44,221 bases of DNA from Bacteroidales bacterium (GTDB lineage Bacteria > Bacteroidota > Bacteroidia > Bacteroidales > UBA932), in contig JAFLUX010000014.1 in the NCBI GenBank assembly GCA_022508605.1, positions 1-44,221 on the forward strand, given 5' to 3'. Numbering within the stretch: the first letter of the stretch is position 1; the number at the start of each line of letters is the position of its first letter. The translations under genes and the position numbers were made by a program. A model generated the notes under the pieces. It was not told the DNA's origin and did no database searches. It saw only the letters and a list, made by a program, of their open reading frames with translations. This document shows positions 9,891 through 20,184 of this stretch, piece by piece.

Positions 9891-10335
9891 ACTGACTATT
9901 CTGCTCACGCTCGCCCTGCTTGCCATTTCCTGCAGGAAAGAGCCTGCCGCGATGCCTGAACCGCTGCTCGATGTGAACGCGAACAACATATCCGGGGTGT
10001 GGAGGCTGGTGCAGTGGAACGGAAACGCCCCGGCGGAGGGGACTTATGTGTATATAGAGTTCACCAGACGCGACCAGCTCTTTACCATATACCAGAACCT
10101 CGATTCGGCCGGCGGAAGAAAGATTACCGGACGCTACAACATATACACGGATGATGAGTCCGGCGCAGTGATAAGGGGCCTGTACGACTACGGCAACGGC
10201 GACTGGGCCCACCGCTACGTCATAAGCGCACTGACACGCGTACGGATGACATGGACGGCAAAGGACGACCCTGACGACGTCTCCGTCTACGAACGCTGCG
10301 AAGAGATTCCCGCAGATATTCTTGAGGCCCTGTAG
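9877..10335 (+). CDS. Small lipocalin-like lipoprotein, function unknown
   Basis: MKLSRLTILLTLALLAISC lipobox; ISGVWRLVQWNGNAPAEGTYVYIEFTRRDQLFTIYQ lipocalin-like start. Overlaps the DUF1573 gene by 14 nt. Confidence 0.7.
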   Translation: MKLSRLTILLTLALLAISCRKEPAAMPEPLLDVNANNISGVWRLVQWNGNAPAEGTYVYIEFTRRDQLFTIYQNLDSAGGRKITGRYNIYTDDESGAVIRGLYDYGNGDWAHRYVISALTRVRMTWTAKDDPDDVSVYERCEEIPADILEAL

Positions 10336-10362
10336 ATTCCCGAAATCTGCGTGCGGCATGAA

Positions 10363-10394
10363 AAGGGGGCTGGCGAAGATTCGCCAGCCCCCTT
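10363..10394. terminator. Hairpin between convergent genes, probable (bidirectional) terminator
   Basis: Perfect 14-bp inverted repeat AAGGGGGCTGGCGA / TCGCCAGCCCCCTT with 4-nt loop AGAT; short T-run on the recA (minus) side. Confidence 0.75.
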
Positions 10395-10413
10395 ATGAAA
10401 TACAGATCCCGGA

Positions 10414-11442
<1,029 letters not shown>

Positions 11443-11467
11443 AACGTGTGGTTTTTGTATTTTCACA

Positions 11468-11475
11468 CAAATATA
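11468..11475 (-). promoter_or_regulatory. recA promoter -7 box (Bacteroidetes TAnnTTTG type)
   Basis: Minus strand TATATTTG, 25 nt before the recA ATG. Confidence 0.65.
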
Positions 11476-11488
11476 AGAGAAAAATCCT

Positions 11489-11496
11489 TATTTTTG
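11489..11496 (+). promoter_or_regulatory. rlmN promoter -7 box (TAnnTTTG)
   Basis: TATTTTTG, 5 nt before the GTG start at 11502. Confidence 0.55.
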
Positions 11497-11501
11497 TAAC
11501 G

Positions 11502-12518
11502 GTGAAAACGAAGTTGCTCGGAAAAACGCCGGCCGAACTTGCGGAGCTGGCGCGCTCGTGCGGGCTGAAGCCTTTCGTGGGGCGTCAGCTCGCCCTTTGG
11601 ATGTATGACGGCAAGGTCACGGACTGGGAGCGCATGACCAATATCTCCAAACAGTCCAAGGCCGCCCTGCAGGAGATTTCCGAACTCGGCACCTCCGGAC
11701 CAGTGGGGCGGGCCGAGTCTTCCGACGGCACGGTGAAATACCTTTTCCGGGTAGGGGAGGGCGAGGCCGTGGAGTCCGTGGTGATTCCGGACAACGGACG
11801 GAAAACCCTGTGCGTGAGTTCCCAAGCCGGCTGCCGCATGGGCTGCCGCTTCTGCATGACAGGACGCCAGGGCTGGCACGGCAACCTCGATGCGGCGGAC
11901 ATACTCAATCAGTTCGTCAGCATACCGGAGGCCTCCGAACTTACCAATGCGGTGTTCATGGGCATGGGCGAACCCTTCGACAACTATGATGCGGTGAGCC
12001 GGGCCATAGACATACTCACTTCGCCGGAAGGCTTCGGGTGGAGTCCCAAACGCATTACCGTCAGCACCATAGGCGTGCTGCCGGTGCTGAAACACTTCCT
12101 GGACGGGCAGCGCTGCCACCTGGCCGTGAGCCTTCACAATCCTTTCCCCGACGAGCGGCTTGAAATGATGCCCGTCCAGAAGGCGTGGCCTCTGGAAGAC
12201 ATAGTCGCTCTCATAAGGCGCTATGATTTTTCCGGACAGCGCCGGGTGAGCTTCGAATACACCATGTTCGCCGGATGGAACGACGACAAGCGCCATGCGG
12301 ATGCGCTCGTCCGCATGCTGCGGGGGTTGGAGTGCCGCGTCAATCTGATACGATTCCACAAGATACCGGATTTCCCCCATGCCTGTCCGCCGGACGCCGT
12401 AATGGAAGAGTTCAAGAACAGACTTAACAACCAAGGGATTGTATGCACTATAAGAGCTTCAAGAGGAGAGGATGTGCTGGCCGCCTGCGGAATGCTTGCA
12501 GGTCGGCATTCGCTCTGA
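11502..12518 (+). CDS. rlmN: 23S rRNA (adenine2503-C2)-methyltransferase RlmN
   Basis: SSQAGCRMGCRFCMTG radical-SAM CxxxCxxC; NAVFMGMGEPFDNYDAV; ITVSTIGVLPVLKHF; LAVSLHNPFP. GTG start at 11502 fits the RlmN N-terminus. Confidence 0.95.
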   Translation: MKTKLLGKTPAELAELARSCGLKPFVGRQLALWMYDGKVTDWERMTNISKQSKAALQEISELGTSGPVGRAESSDGTVKYLFRVGEGEAVESVVIPDNGRKTLCVSSQAGCRMGCRFCMTGRQGWHGNLDAADILNQFVSIPEASELTNAVFMGMGEPFDNYDAVSRAIDILTSPEGFGWSPKRITVSTIGVLPVLKHFLDGQRCHLAVSLHNPFPDERLEMMPVQKAWPLEDIVALIRRYDFSGQRRVSFEYTMFAGWNDDKRHADALVRMLRGLECRVNLIRFHKIPDFPHACPPDAVMEEFKNRLNNQGIVCTIRASRGEDVLAACGMLAGRHSL

Positions 12519-14929
12519 TACTGGCACTGCTTCCGTCTGCCGGGGCATCGGCGCAGGATTTCGGCAACGGGCTTTCCGCGGAAAGCGTGAATCCGCTCGC
12601 CGATGTCAGGATGATGGCCAGGATGCGGGAGAGGATGGATTCCATCCACAGGACCCAGAACCGTCCGACCGTGGGGCTCGTGCTCAGCGGCGGCGGTGCG
12701 AAAGGCGCGGCCCACGTCGGGGTCCTCCGCTATCTCGAAGAGCAGCAGATTCCCATAGACCTTATCTGCGGCACGAGCGTTGGCGGCCTTGTCGGCGGCT
12801 TCGCCGCATTGGGCTACAGTTCCGCGTACATGGATACCCTGCTGCGCTCCCTGGACTGGAGCAAGATGCTTTCGGACCGTATAGACGTGTCCTATTACAG
12901 CTATATACAGAAAAAGAACAGGGAAACATACAACCTGCTCATACCTTTCCACTATTCGGACAAGGATTTCCAGGAACGCATAGACGAACAGTTGCGCTAC
13001 GGCATGGGCGCCCAGCCTCTTGCGACGGGCAGCAACGACCTCCTCAGCTCGCTGCCGTCGGGATATGTGTACGGATTCAATGTGAACAACCTCCTGTCAT
13101 CCCTTTCGGTGGGATATCAGGACGACATATCCTTCGCCGATTTGCCCATACCCTTTTTCTGCGTGGCCACTGACATAGTGAGCTGCAAGGCCTACAACTG
13201 GTATTCCGGCTCCCTGAAGACGGCCATGCGCTCCACGATGAGCATCCCGGCCCTGTTCAAGCCCGTGCGCTACAACGGGACGATGCTTGTCGACGGCGGC
13301 ACCAGGAACAATTTTCCCGTGGACATAGCCCGTGCCATGGGCTGCGACATCGTAATCGGGGTCGACCTCTCCGACCATGCCAGGAATTATTCCCACGTGA
13401 ACAATCTGGCGGACATAGTCATGCAGTTCGTCACCATGCTCGGAAAAGACTCGTTCGACCGCAACGTGGGCGGCACGGACGTGTTCATAAAGCCGGACCT
13501 GGCCGGATACAATATGATGAGCTTCGAGCCCGTGGCCATAGATACCATGATGCACCGCGGATATGTGGCGGCAAAGGAGAAAGCTGCACAGATTGCCGAT
13601 GTGAAAACGCTCGTGAAAGGCGCCGCCCCCTCGCTGCAGGCCAGGCCCGCTACGGACATTCGGTCCGAACCTGTACAGGTCTATTCCGTCGTGTTCAACG
13701 GCCTTACGAATGCCGAATCCAGGTTCCTGCAGCGCAAGATAGGTTTCAGGGCGGGTTCTTATGTCGGCATGGAGGACATGGAGCGCATGATGTCCAGGAT
13801 ACAGGCCACCGAGTGCTTCTCCTCGCTCAGCTACAAGATCGGCGGCAGCGCCCCGCCGTACCGGCTGGAATTCGACTGCGAGAAAGGGCCGAGGCATCAG
13901 TTCGGCGTGGGAGTGCGCATGGACACGGAAGAATGGCCGTCTTTCCTTTTCAACGTGGGTCTCAACGCCTACAAGCTGAGCGGATTCAAACTGGACCTCA
14001 ATGCTCGGGTGGGCCGCAACCAGAGGCTCGGCGCCCGGGCCAAGCTCGACCTTGATTTCATGCCCACGCTGAATGCGGAGGTCCGCCTGTACAATATCTC
14101 CTCCACCCTCCAGACGAGTCTTTCGGAAGTGGGGCAGGAGGCCAGTTACTGGGGGCACACCGAGAGCGTGTATCTGTCGAACATCAGGTGGACGAACGTG
14201 GATTTTCAGCTCGGTGCCCGCAACCGCTACTTCTCGCTTTCAAGGGCCACGTCGTACGGAGCCTACATCGACTCCCGCGTTCCCGGACTCTCATCGGGAA
14301 ATTATGCCGGCCTCTTCGTGAAGGGAACCCTGTTCACGCAGGACAGCTTCCACTACCCGGAAAGCGGCACCAAACTGGATTTCGGCTATGATTTCGACCC
14401 CATCAAGAGCGGCTTCCACGATTTCAGGCCGCTCCATACCGCGTATCTGAACTGGAACTCCGTGATTCCTGCGGGTGTTTTCTCGATAGTCCCGGACCTG
14501 CATCTTAGGGCATTGGTCGGCAGCCCCGGGCTTGCCGTGCGCAAGGAAGACCAGGATTTGTCCTATTCCCTGGGGCACCAGAACTTCGTCGGGGGCTTCC
14601 TCGCCGACAGGTGCATAGAGGGGCAGATTCCTTTCGTGGGCTTCGGCGGGGTCTACATGGCGCGTCCTTATGTGGCCGTGCTCAACCTCGGTCTGCGCCT
14701 GAGGGCGGCGGAGCGGCTGTATTTCACTGCGAGCGGAGGCTATTTCAGGGAGGCCGACACTCCTGCCGAGTTCCTCAGCACCCCCTTGCCCACACTGTGG
14801 GGGGCCAGCCTCGAAGCAGCCTACAACAGCATAGGAGGTCCGGTGAGGCTGATAGTGAACTGGTCCGACCGCTTCAAGGACACGAATCGCAATTTCGGCG
14901 TATACCTGTCATTCGGTTTCGATTTTTGA
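12443..14929 (+). CDS. Patatin-like phospholipase with POTRA-like and BamA/Omp85-like beta-barrel region
   Basis: VGLVLSGGGAKGAAHVGVL oxyanion motif, GTSVGG nucleophile, DGGTRNNFPVDIA; then VYSVVFNGLTNAESRFLQRKIGFRAG POTRA-like and a strand-rich barrel ending FGVYLSFGFDF. Confidence 0.92.
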   Translation: MHYKSFKRRGCAGRLRNACRSAFALILALLPSAGASAQDFGNGLSAESVNPLADVRMMARMRERMDSIHRTQNRPTVGLVLSGGGAKGAAHVGVLRYLEEQQIPIDLICGTSVGGLVGGFAALGYSSAYMDTLLRSLDWSKMLSDRIDVSYYSYIQKKNRETYNLLIPFHYSDKDFQERIDEQLRYGMGAQPLATGSNDLLSSLPSGYVYGFNVNNLLSSLSVGYQDDISFADLPIPFFCVATDIVSCKAYNWYSGSLKTAMRSTMSIPALFKPVRYNGTMLVDGGTRNNFPVDIARAMGCDIVIGVDLSDHARNYSHVNNLADIVMQFVTMLGKDSFDRNVGGTDVFIKPDLAGYNMMSFEPVAIDTMMHRGYVAAKEKAAQIADVKTLVKGAAPSLQARPATDIRSEPVQVYSVVFNGLTNAESRFLQRKIGFRAGSYVGMEDMERMMSRIQATECFSSLSYKIGGSAPPYRLEFDCEKGPRHQFGVGVRMDTEEWPSFLFNVGLNAYKLSGFKLDLNARVGRNQRLGARAKLDLDFMPTLNAEVRLYNISSTLQTSLSEVGQEASYWGHTESVYLSNIRWTNVDFQLGARNRYFSLSRATSYGAYIDSRVPGLSSGNYAGLFVKGTLFTQDSFHYPESGTKLDFGYDFDPIKSGFHDFRPLHTAYLNWNSVIPAGVFSIVPDLHLRALVGSPGLAVRKEDQDLSYSLGHQNFVGGFLADRCIEGQIPFVGFGGVYMARPYVAVLNLGLRLRAAERLYFTASGGYFREADTPAEFLSTPLPTLWGASLEAAYNSIGGPVRLIVNWSDRFKDTNRNFGVYLSFGFDF

Positions 14930-14930
14930 T

Positions 14931-15383
14931 ATGGACGAAGAGCAGAAAAAAGTTCTCGGGAGGCTCGGGGCGGCATGTGCGCGGCGCGAGCATTGCGTAG
15001 GCGACGTGCGAGCCAAGGCCCTCAAGGCCCTCGGCGGAGATGCGCAGCGGGCCGCCGAAATCGTGGACAGCCTGATTGAAGACGGATTCGTGGACGACCT
15101 GCGCTATGCCTCCGCCTTTGCGAGGGAAAAGTCCGCGCTGAGCGGGTGGGGCCCTGTGAAGATACGTTTCGCCCTCAGAGCCAAAGGCATAGGGTCCTCG
15201 GAAATAGATGAGGCGATGGCCGGAATAGACGAAGACAAAGCGATGGAGCGGCTCGACAAAGTTTTGCGGACCAAGGCATCCGCACTGTCGGGAGATCCTC
15301 AGATTCGCATGAAATTGATTAAATTTGCACTTTCGCGAGGATATTCATACGAAGACGTGCGGAAACACATGGACAAGTACTGA
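14931..15383 (+). CDS. recX: Regulatory protein RecX
   Basis: [61 protein letters not shown]. Confidence 0.88.
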   Translation: MDEEQKKVLGRLGAACARREHCVGDVRAKALKALGGDAQRAAEIVDSLIEDGFVDDLRYASAFAREKSALSGWGPVKIRFALRAKGIGSSEIDEAMAGIDEDKAMERLDKVLRTKASALSGDPQIRMKLIKFALSRGYSYEDVRKHMDKY

Positions 15384-15835
15384 TGCAGCATAGTGATCCC
15401 ATATTCCTCTACACTGACGGCTCTTCGCGGGGCAATCCCGGCCCCGGCGGATGGGGGGCCGTGCTGAGCTGCGGGAGCCTGCGCAAGGAAATGAGCGGCG
15501 GATTCCGCCTGACCACCAACAACAGGATGGAGCTGCTGGCCGTGATAATGGGACTGGAAGCCATACGCTGGGACGGCGCGCAGGTCGAAGTGTGGAGCGA
15601 TTCGCAATATGTGGTGAACACAGTCACCAAGGGCTGGAAGCGGAAGAAGAATGCGGATTTGTGGGACCGCTTCGATGCGGTCTCCAGGCGTTTCAGACTC
15701 ACTTTCCACTGGCTCAAGGGACATGCCGGCCACCCCGAAAACGAAAGGTGCGACAGGCTTGCCGTAGAGGCGGCTTCCGCTCCCGTGCTGCCTGAAGACA
15801 AAGGATACGACGACAATAATACCATAGAAATATGA
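15383..15835 (+). CDS. rnhA: Ribonuclease HI
   Basis: [65 protein letters not shown]. Confidence 0.96.
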   Translation: MQHSDPIFLYTDGSSRGNPGPGGWGAVLSCGSLRKEMSGGFRLTTNNRMELLAVIMGLEAIRWDGAQVEVWSDSQYVVNTVTKGWKRKKNADLWDRFDAVSRRFRLTFHWLKGHAGHPENERCDRLAVEAASAPVLPEDKGYDDNNTIEI

Positions 15836-16923
15836 ACAAGAGAAAACCTATAGTAGCCATAACTCAGGGCGATTCCAACGGAATAGGATATGAGGTAATC
15901 ATCAAGGCCCTCTCGGATCCGAGGGTGCTCGACTTTTTCACTCCGATAGTGTACGGCTCATCGAAACTTTTCGGCTTTTACCGCAAGACCATACCTGAAA
16001 TCAGCCAGCTCGACACCAATGTCATCACCTCGGCATCGGAGGCCCGCCCCAAGCGCGTGAACATACTCAACTGCCTCCCCGACAACGTGTATGCCGAACC
16101 GGGGCAGGCCACTCCGGACTCTGCCCGCGCGGCCATTGCGGCGCTCGAATGCGCCGTGGCCGACATAAAGGCCGGACTGGCGGACGTGCTGGTCACGGGG
16201 CCTATCAACAAGAAGGCCATGAACGAGGAGGGCTTCGGCTTCTCCGGGCACACCGAATATCTGCACAGGGAGTTCGGCGTGAGCGACGTCACGATGCTGA
16301 TGACGAGCCACAGGCTGAAAATCGGAGTGGTCACCGGACATATACCGCTGAAAGATGTGCCCGGGGCCGTCACGGCGGACAAGATAGTCAGCAAACTGCG
16401 CCTCATGAGCAAGTCTCTCAAGGAGGACTTCCGCATAGACCAGCCGCGCATCGCCGTGCTGAGCCTGAATCCGCACAGCGGAGACGGCGGCCTGCTCGGC
16501 AGCGAGGAGCAGGATATCATCATTCCCGCCGTGTCAAGGGCGACGCAGGAGGGAATAATAGCATTCGGCCCCTTTTCTCCGGACGGATATTTCGGGCTCG
16601 GGCATTATGAGCGTTTCGATGCCACCCTCGCCATGTACCACGACCAGGGGCTTGCGCCATTCAAGGCCATATCTTTCGAGGACGGCGTGAATTACACCGC
16701 AGGACTTCCCATAGTGAGGACATCCCCGGATCACGGCACAGCCTATGAGATGGCCGGACGGGACCAGGCCGACCCCCATTCCATGCGCTCGGCGATTTTC
16801 ACGGCAATAGACATTTTCAACGCCAGGGCGGACTATGAGGAGCTGCAGGCCGGGAAGATGGAATACCGCCGGCTCGAAGGTCCGGAGCGCCGGGAACGCC
16901 CTGGTTTCCCGCAGATAGCCTGA
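15832..16923 (+). CDS. pdxA: 4-hydroxythreonine-4-phosphate dehydrogenase PdxA
   Basis: [68 protein letters not shown]. Confidence 0.95.
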   Translation: MNKRKPIVAITQGDSNGIGYEVIIKALSDPRVLDFFTPIVYGSSKLFGFYRKTIPEISQLDTNVITSASEARPKRVNILNCLPDNVYAEPGQATPDSARAAIAALECAVADIKAGLADVLVTGPINKKAMNEEGFGFSGHTEYLHREFGVSDVTMLMTSHRLKIGVVTGHIPLKDVPGAVTADKIVSKLRLMSKSLKEDFRIDQPRIAVLSLNPHSGDGGLLGSEEQDIIIPAVSRATQEGIIAFGPFSPDGYFGLGHYERFDATLAMYHDQGLAPFKAISFEDGVNYTAGLPIVRTSPDHGTAYEMAGRDQADPHSMRSAIFTAIDIFNARADYEELQAGKMEYRRLEGPERRERPGFPQIA

Positions 16924-16930
16924 GACGTTT

Positions 16931-16962
16931 TTTGCTTTATCCCATAATTATAGTTATCTTCG
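16931..16962 (+). promoter_or_regulatory. Promoter of the polysaccharide block (TTTG-N20-TATCTTCG)
   Basis: -33-like TTTG at 16931-16934 and near-consensus TAnnTTTG at 16955-16962 (one mismatch), 20-nt spacing, 25 nt before ATG 16988. Confidence 0.6.
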
Positions 16963-16987
16963 CAGGCTTAAAGTGTAAAATTTCGAT

Positions 16988-17800
16988 ATGAGGAGAAAGT
17001 TGTTGCTTTTTTCGATAGCGGGCCTTATGGCCGCATCGTGCGCTGCCCCCACGAACGTGACCTATTTTCAGGATTCGCAGGATCAGGAGATTTCCACCGA
17101 CGTGGCCACGGAGCAGATCCGTCTGCAGCCGGCGGACAAAATCGCCATAATACTGAACTGTCCTACCACGGAGCTGATGAACCAGTTCAACATGCCTTAT
17201 GTATCCCGTTACGTCGGCTCGGCCTCTGACGGCCCTACCCCCAACACCGGGGTGAGCGGCTATACCGTGGACGCGGACGGCAACATCGACTTCCCGGTCG
17301 TCGGAAAGATCCAAGTGGCCGGCCTGACACGTTCGGAGACAGCCGCAAGGATAAAGCATGAGCTTCAGGCCAGGGACCTGGTGAAGGACCCTGTCGTCAC
17401 GGTAGACTATATGAACCTCTACGTGTCCTTGATGGGCGAGGTCGCCAAGCCGGGACGTTATGCTATAACGCGGGATGCGTTCACGATACTCGACGCCATA
17501 GCCATGGCGGGGGACCTGACCATCTTCGGCCGTCGCGACAACGTGATGGTCATAAGGGACGAGAACGGAGTACAGAAAACCTATTTGGTGGATTTGCGCT
17601 CCGCGGAAAGCGTGGCCAAGTCCCCGGTATACTACATACGCCAGAACGACGTCGTCTATGTCTCGCCCAACGCGATGCGCACCAGGCAGTCCACGGTCAA
17701 CGGAAACACCGTGATGAGCACGTCTTTCTGGATTTCTATAGCGTCATTGGCTGCGACCATCACTTCCACGGTGGTCGTCGTGCTGGCGAGAACCCGATAG
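16988..17800 (+). CDS. Polysaccharide export lipoprotein (Wza/BexD-like, SLBB)
   Basis: Lipobox LMAASC; LQPADKIAIILN; GYTVDADGNIDFPVVGKIQVAGLTRSETAARI; VSLMGEVAKPGRYAITRDAFTILDAIAMAGDLTIFGRRDNVMVIR. Confidence 0.93.
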   Translation: MRRKLLLFSIAGLMAASCAAPTNVTYFQDSQDQEISTDVATEQIRLQPADKIAIILNCPTTELMNQFNMPYVSRYVGSASDGPTPNTGVSGYTVDADGNIDFPVVGKIQVAGLTRSETAARIKHELQARDLVKDPVVTVDYMNLYVSLMGEVAKPGRYAITRDAFTILDAIAMAGDLTIFGRRDNVMVIRDENGVQKTYLVDLRSAESVAKSPVYYIRQNDVVYVSPNAMRTRQSTVNGNTVMSTSFWISIASLAATITSTVVVVLARTR

Positions 17801-17810
17801 CTTTTACACT

Positions 17811-20180
17811 ATGGCTGAAGATATGAATACGAATCAGGCCGCCCGTTTCGACGGTGGCGGCGTAAATTTGAGGGAAATAGCGGGCAAGTGCATTTCGAAC
17901 TGGTACTGGTTCTTGATTTCGCTTGTCGTCTGCATAGGCCTCGCCGCGCTGTACATAGTAAAAACCCCGAAGATTTATACAAGGTCGGCCACCGTGCTCA
18001 TCAAGGAGACGGCTGTCCGCCGTACCTCCAACGACCTGGAGTCCATGCTCTCCGCCGGAGGCATGACGCAGCAGAGCTCGAAACTCTCCAACGAGATAAT
18101 AGCCCTGCAGTCTCCGGACCTCATGCGGGAAGTGGTGACGCGCATGGGCCTGGATTTCGACTACTTCGTTTCCGGCCGCGCCCGCAGGCATGTCATCTAC
18201 GGAGCGTCCCTCCCCATCAAGGCGGAGTTCCTCGAGCCTGCGCCGAGGGTGAGCATGGAGGTGATTCCGCTGTCCGCCTCCTCTTTCAAGATGGAAATGC
18301 ATTTCCAGGACACGAAGGAGAGCAAGAACTACAGAGGAAACTTCGGAGACACCCTGTCGACGGCAGTGGGCAGGCTGGTCATATCTTCATCTGGCACCGG
18401 CGCCGAGTTCGATACTCCCATATTCGTGGAGCATTATACGCTGCAGGCGGCAACCTCGTCCTATAACTCGCGTCTGAGCGCATCGGCGCTGAACGCTAAG
18501 AACTATTCTGACATCCTCTCGCTCACCATCACGGACCAGAGCCCGAGGCGGGCCGAGGACGTGCTGGACATGGTCATAAACGTCTACAACGAGAACTGGG
18601 TGGACGACCGCAACAAGATGGCTGTCAGCACCTCTCTGTTCATAGACGACCGTCTCAAGGCCATAGAGACCGACCTCGGGGCCGTAGATTCGGACATATC
18701 CTCCTTCAAGAGCCGCTATGTGGTCCCTGACGTCGCAGCCGCCGCCAGCATGTACATGTCGCAGACCCAGGAGGCCGGACGGCAGATACAAGACCTGGAC
18801 AATCAGCTTTATACCGCGCGCTACATACGCACGAGCATGAGCACTGCCGAAGACCTCTCAAAGCCGCTGCCCTCTCCTCCGGGACTTACCAATATCAATA
18901 TATCCACGCAGATAGGAAGATATAACGATATGGTAATCAAGCGCAACAACATCGTTGCCAATTCTTCTGACAAAAACCCTCTGGTGCAGGAGCTCGATAC
19001 CAATCTCCGCGATCTCAGGTCTTCCATATTCCTATCCATAGACGACCTCATCAATACCCTGCAAGCCCAGAAGGCGAACATAGAAAAGGCCGAACAGAAG
19101 GCCACCTCCCGCCTTGCGGACAACCCCAAGCAGACCAACTACCTGCTCAGCGTGGAGCGCCAGCAGAAGGTGAAGGAGGCCCTTTACATCTTCCTGCTCC
19201 AGAAGCGCGAGGAAAACGAGCTGTCCCAGGCCTTCACCGCCTACAACACCCGCGTGATTACCAAGCCTACCGGCTCTCCGTTCCCGACATCCCCCAATAC
19301 GAAGCAGATTCTCATGCTCGCGTTCATGATGGGAATCATGCTCCCGCTGATCTTGATTTATATATCCCTTGTCGCGGACACGAAAATACGCAACCGCAAG
19401 GACCTCGAAGTCCTTTCCGCCCCCTTCCTCGGGGAAGTGCCGCTCCACGGCAAGAAAAAGAGCCCTCGCAAGGACGGAGAAACCCCTGAACTGGTCGTCG
19501 AATCCGGAAAACGCGATGCCGTGAACGAAGCGTTCCGCGTGTGCCGCACCAATATAGAGTTCATCGCCAGAGGTTCGTACAGCAAGGTAATGATCGTGAC
19601 TTCCTTCAACCCCGGCAGCGGAAAGACTTTCGTCACTTCCAACCTCGGAGCGGCGCTTGCCATCAAGGGCAATAAAGTGCTGCTCATAGACGGAGACCTG
19701 AGGCACTGCTCCCTGTCGTCCGTATTCGGGCGTCCGAAAAATGGCCTGTCCGACTATCTGTCCATGGATGGAGTCGACCTGGAGTCCATCATCGTACACC
19801 CCCAGGGCTATGGGAACCTTTCCGTCCTGCCTGTAGGAACCGTGCCTCCGAATCCCAGCGAACTCGTGGGCAGCGAGAAATTCCAGGAACTGCTCGATGC
19901 AGTGAAGGATTCCTACGATTACGTCTTCGTAGACTGCCCTCCGTACAATGTGGTCGCCGACACGCAGATTATAGCCCAGTGGGCTGACCGGTCCATATTC
20001 GTCGTCCGCTCCGGCAGGCTCGAAAAGGACATGCTTGCCGAACTGGAGGGCCTTTGCGGCTCGAAGAAGCTGAAAGACCTTTCCGTGCTGCTGAATGCCA
20101 CCGAACTCAATGCCGGCCGCTCAGGCTACGGCTATGGTTACGGGTATCACGGCTACGACTACTATTCCCAGAAGAACTGA
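17811..20180 (+). CDS. Wzc-type polysaccharide co-polymerase / BY tyrosine kinase
   Basis: Wzz/GNVR-like N-terminus; Walker A NPGSGKTFVTSNLGAALA, LLIDGDLRHCSLS, FVDCPPYNVVAD; tyrosine-rich tail SGYGYGYGYHGYDYYSQKN. Confidence 0.95.
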   Translation: MAEDMNTNQAARFDGGGVNLREIAGKCISNWYWFLISLVVCIGLAALYIVKTPKIYTRSATVLIKETAVRRTSNDLESMLSAGGMTQQSSKLSNEIIALQSPDLMREVVTRMGLDFDYFVSGRARRHVIYGASLPIKAEFLEPAPRVSMEVIPLSASSFKMEMHFQDTKESKNYRGNFGDTLSTAVGRLVISSSGTGAEFDTPIFVEHYTLQAATSSYNSRLSASALNAKNYSDILSLTITDQSPRRAEDVLDMVINVYNENWVDDRNKMAVSTSLFIDDRLKAIETDLGAVDSDISSFKSRYVVPDVAAAASMYMSQTQEAGRQIQDLDNQLYTARYIRTSMSTAEDLSKPLPSPPGLTNINISTQIGRYNDMVIKRNNIVANSSDKNPLVQELDTNLRDLRSSIFLSIDDLINTLQAQKANIEKAEQKATSRLADNPKQTNYLLSVERQQKVKEALYIFLLQKREENELSQAFTAYNTRVITKPTGSPFPTSPNTKQILMLAFMMGIMLPLILIYISLVADTKIRNRKDLEVLSAPFLGEVPLHGKKKSPRKDGETPELVVESGKRDAVNEAFRVCRTNIEFIARGSYSKVMIVTSFNPGSGKTFVTSNLGAALAIKGNKVLLIDGDLRHCSLSSVFGRPKNGLSDYLSMDGVDLESIIVHPQGYGNLSVLPVGTVPPNPSELVGSEKFQELLDAVKDSYDYVFVDCPPYNVVADTQIIAQWADRSIFVVRSGRLEKDMLAELEGLCGSKKLKDLSVLLNATELNAGRSGYGYGYGYHGYDYYSQKN

Positions 20181-20184
20181 CCTG

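Noticed and set aside
11448-11501. Upstream ATG (11448) for rlmN
   Set aside because: Would overlap the divergent promoter region and both -7 boxes; the translated extension ([18 protein letters not shown]) is AT-rich intergenic sequence and not RlmN-like.
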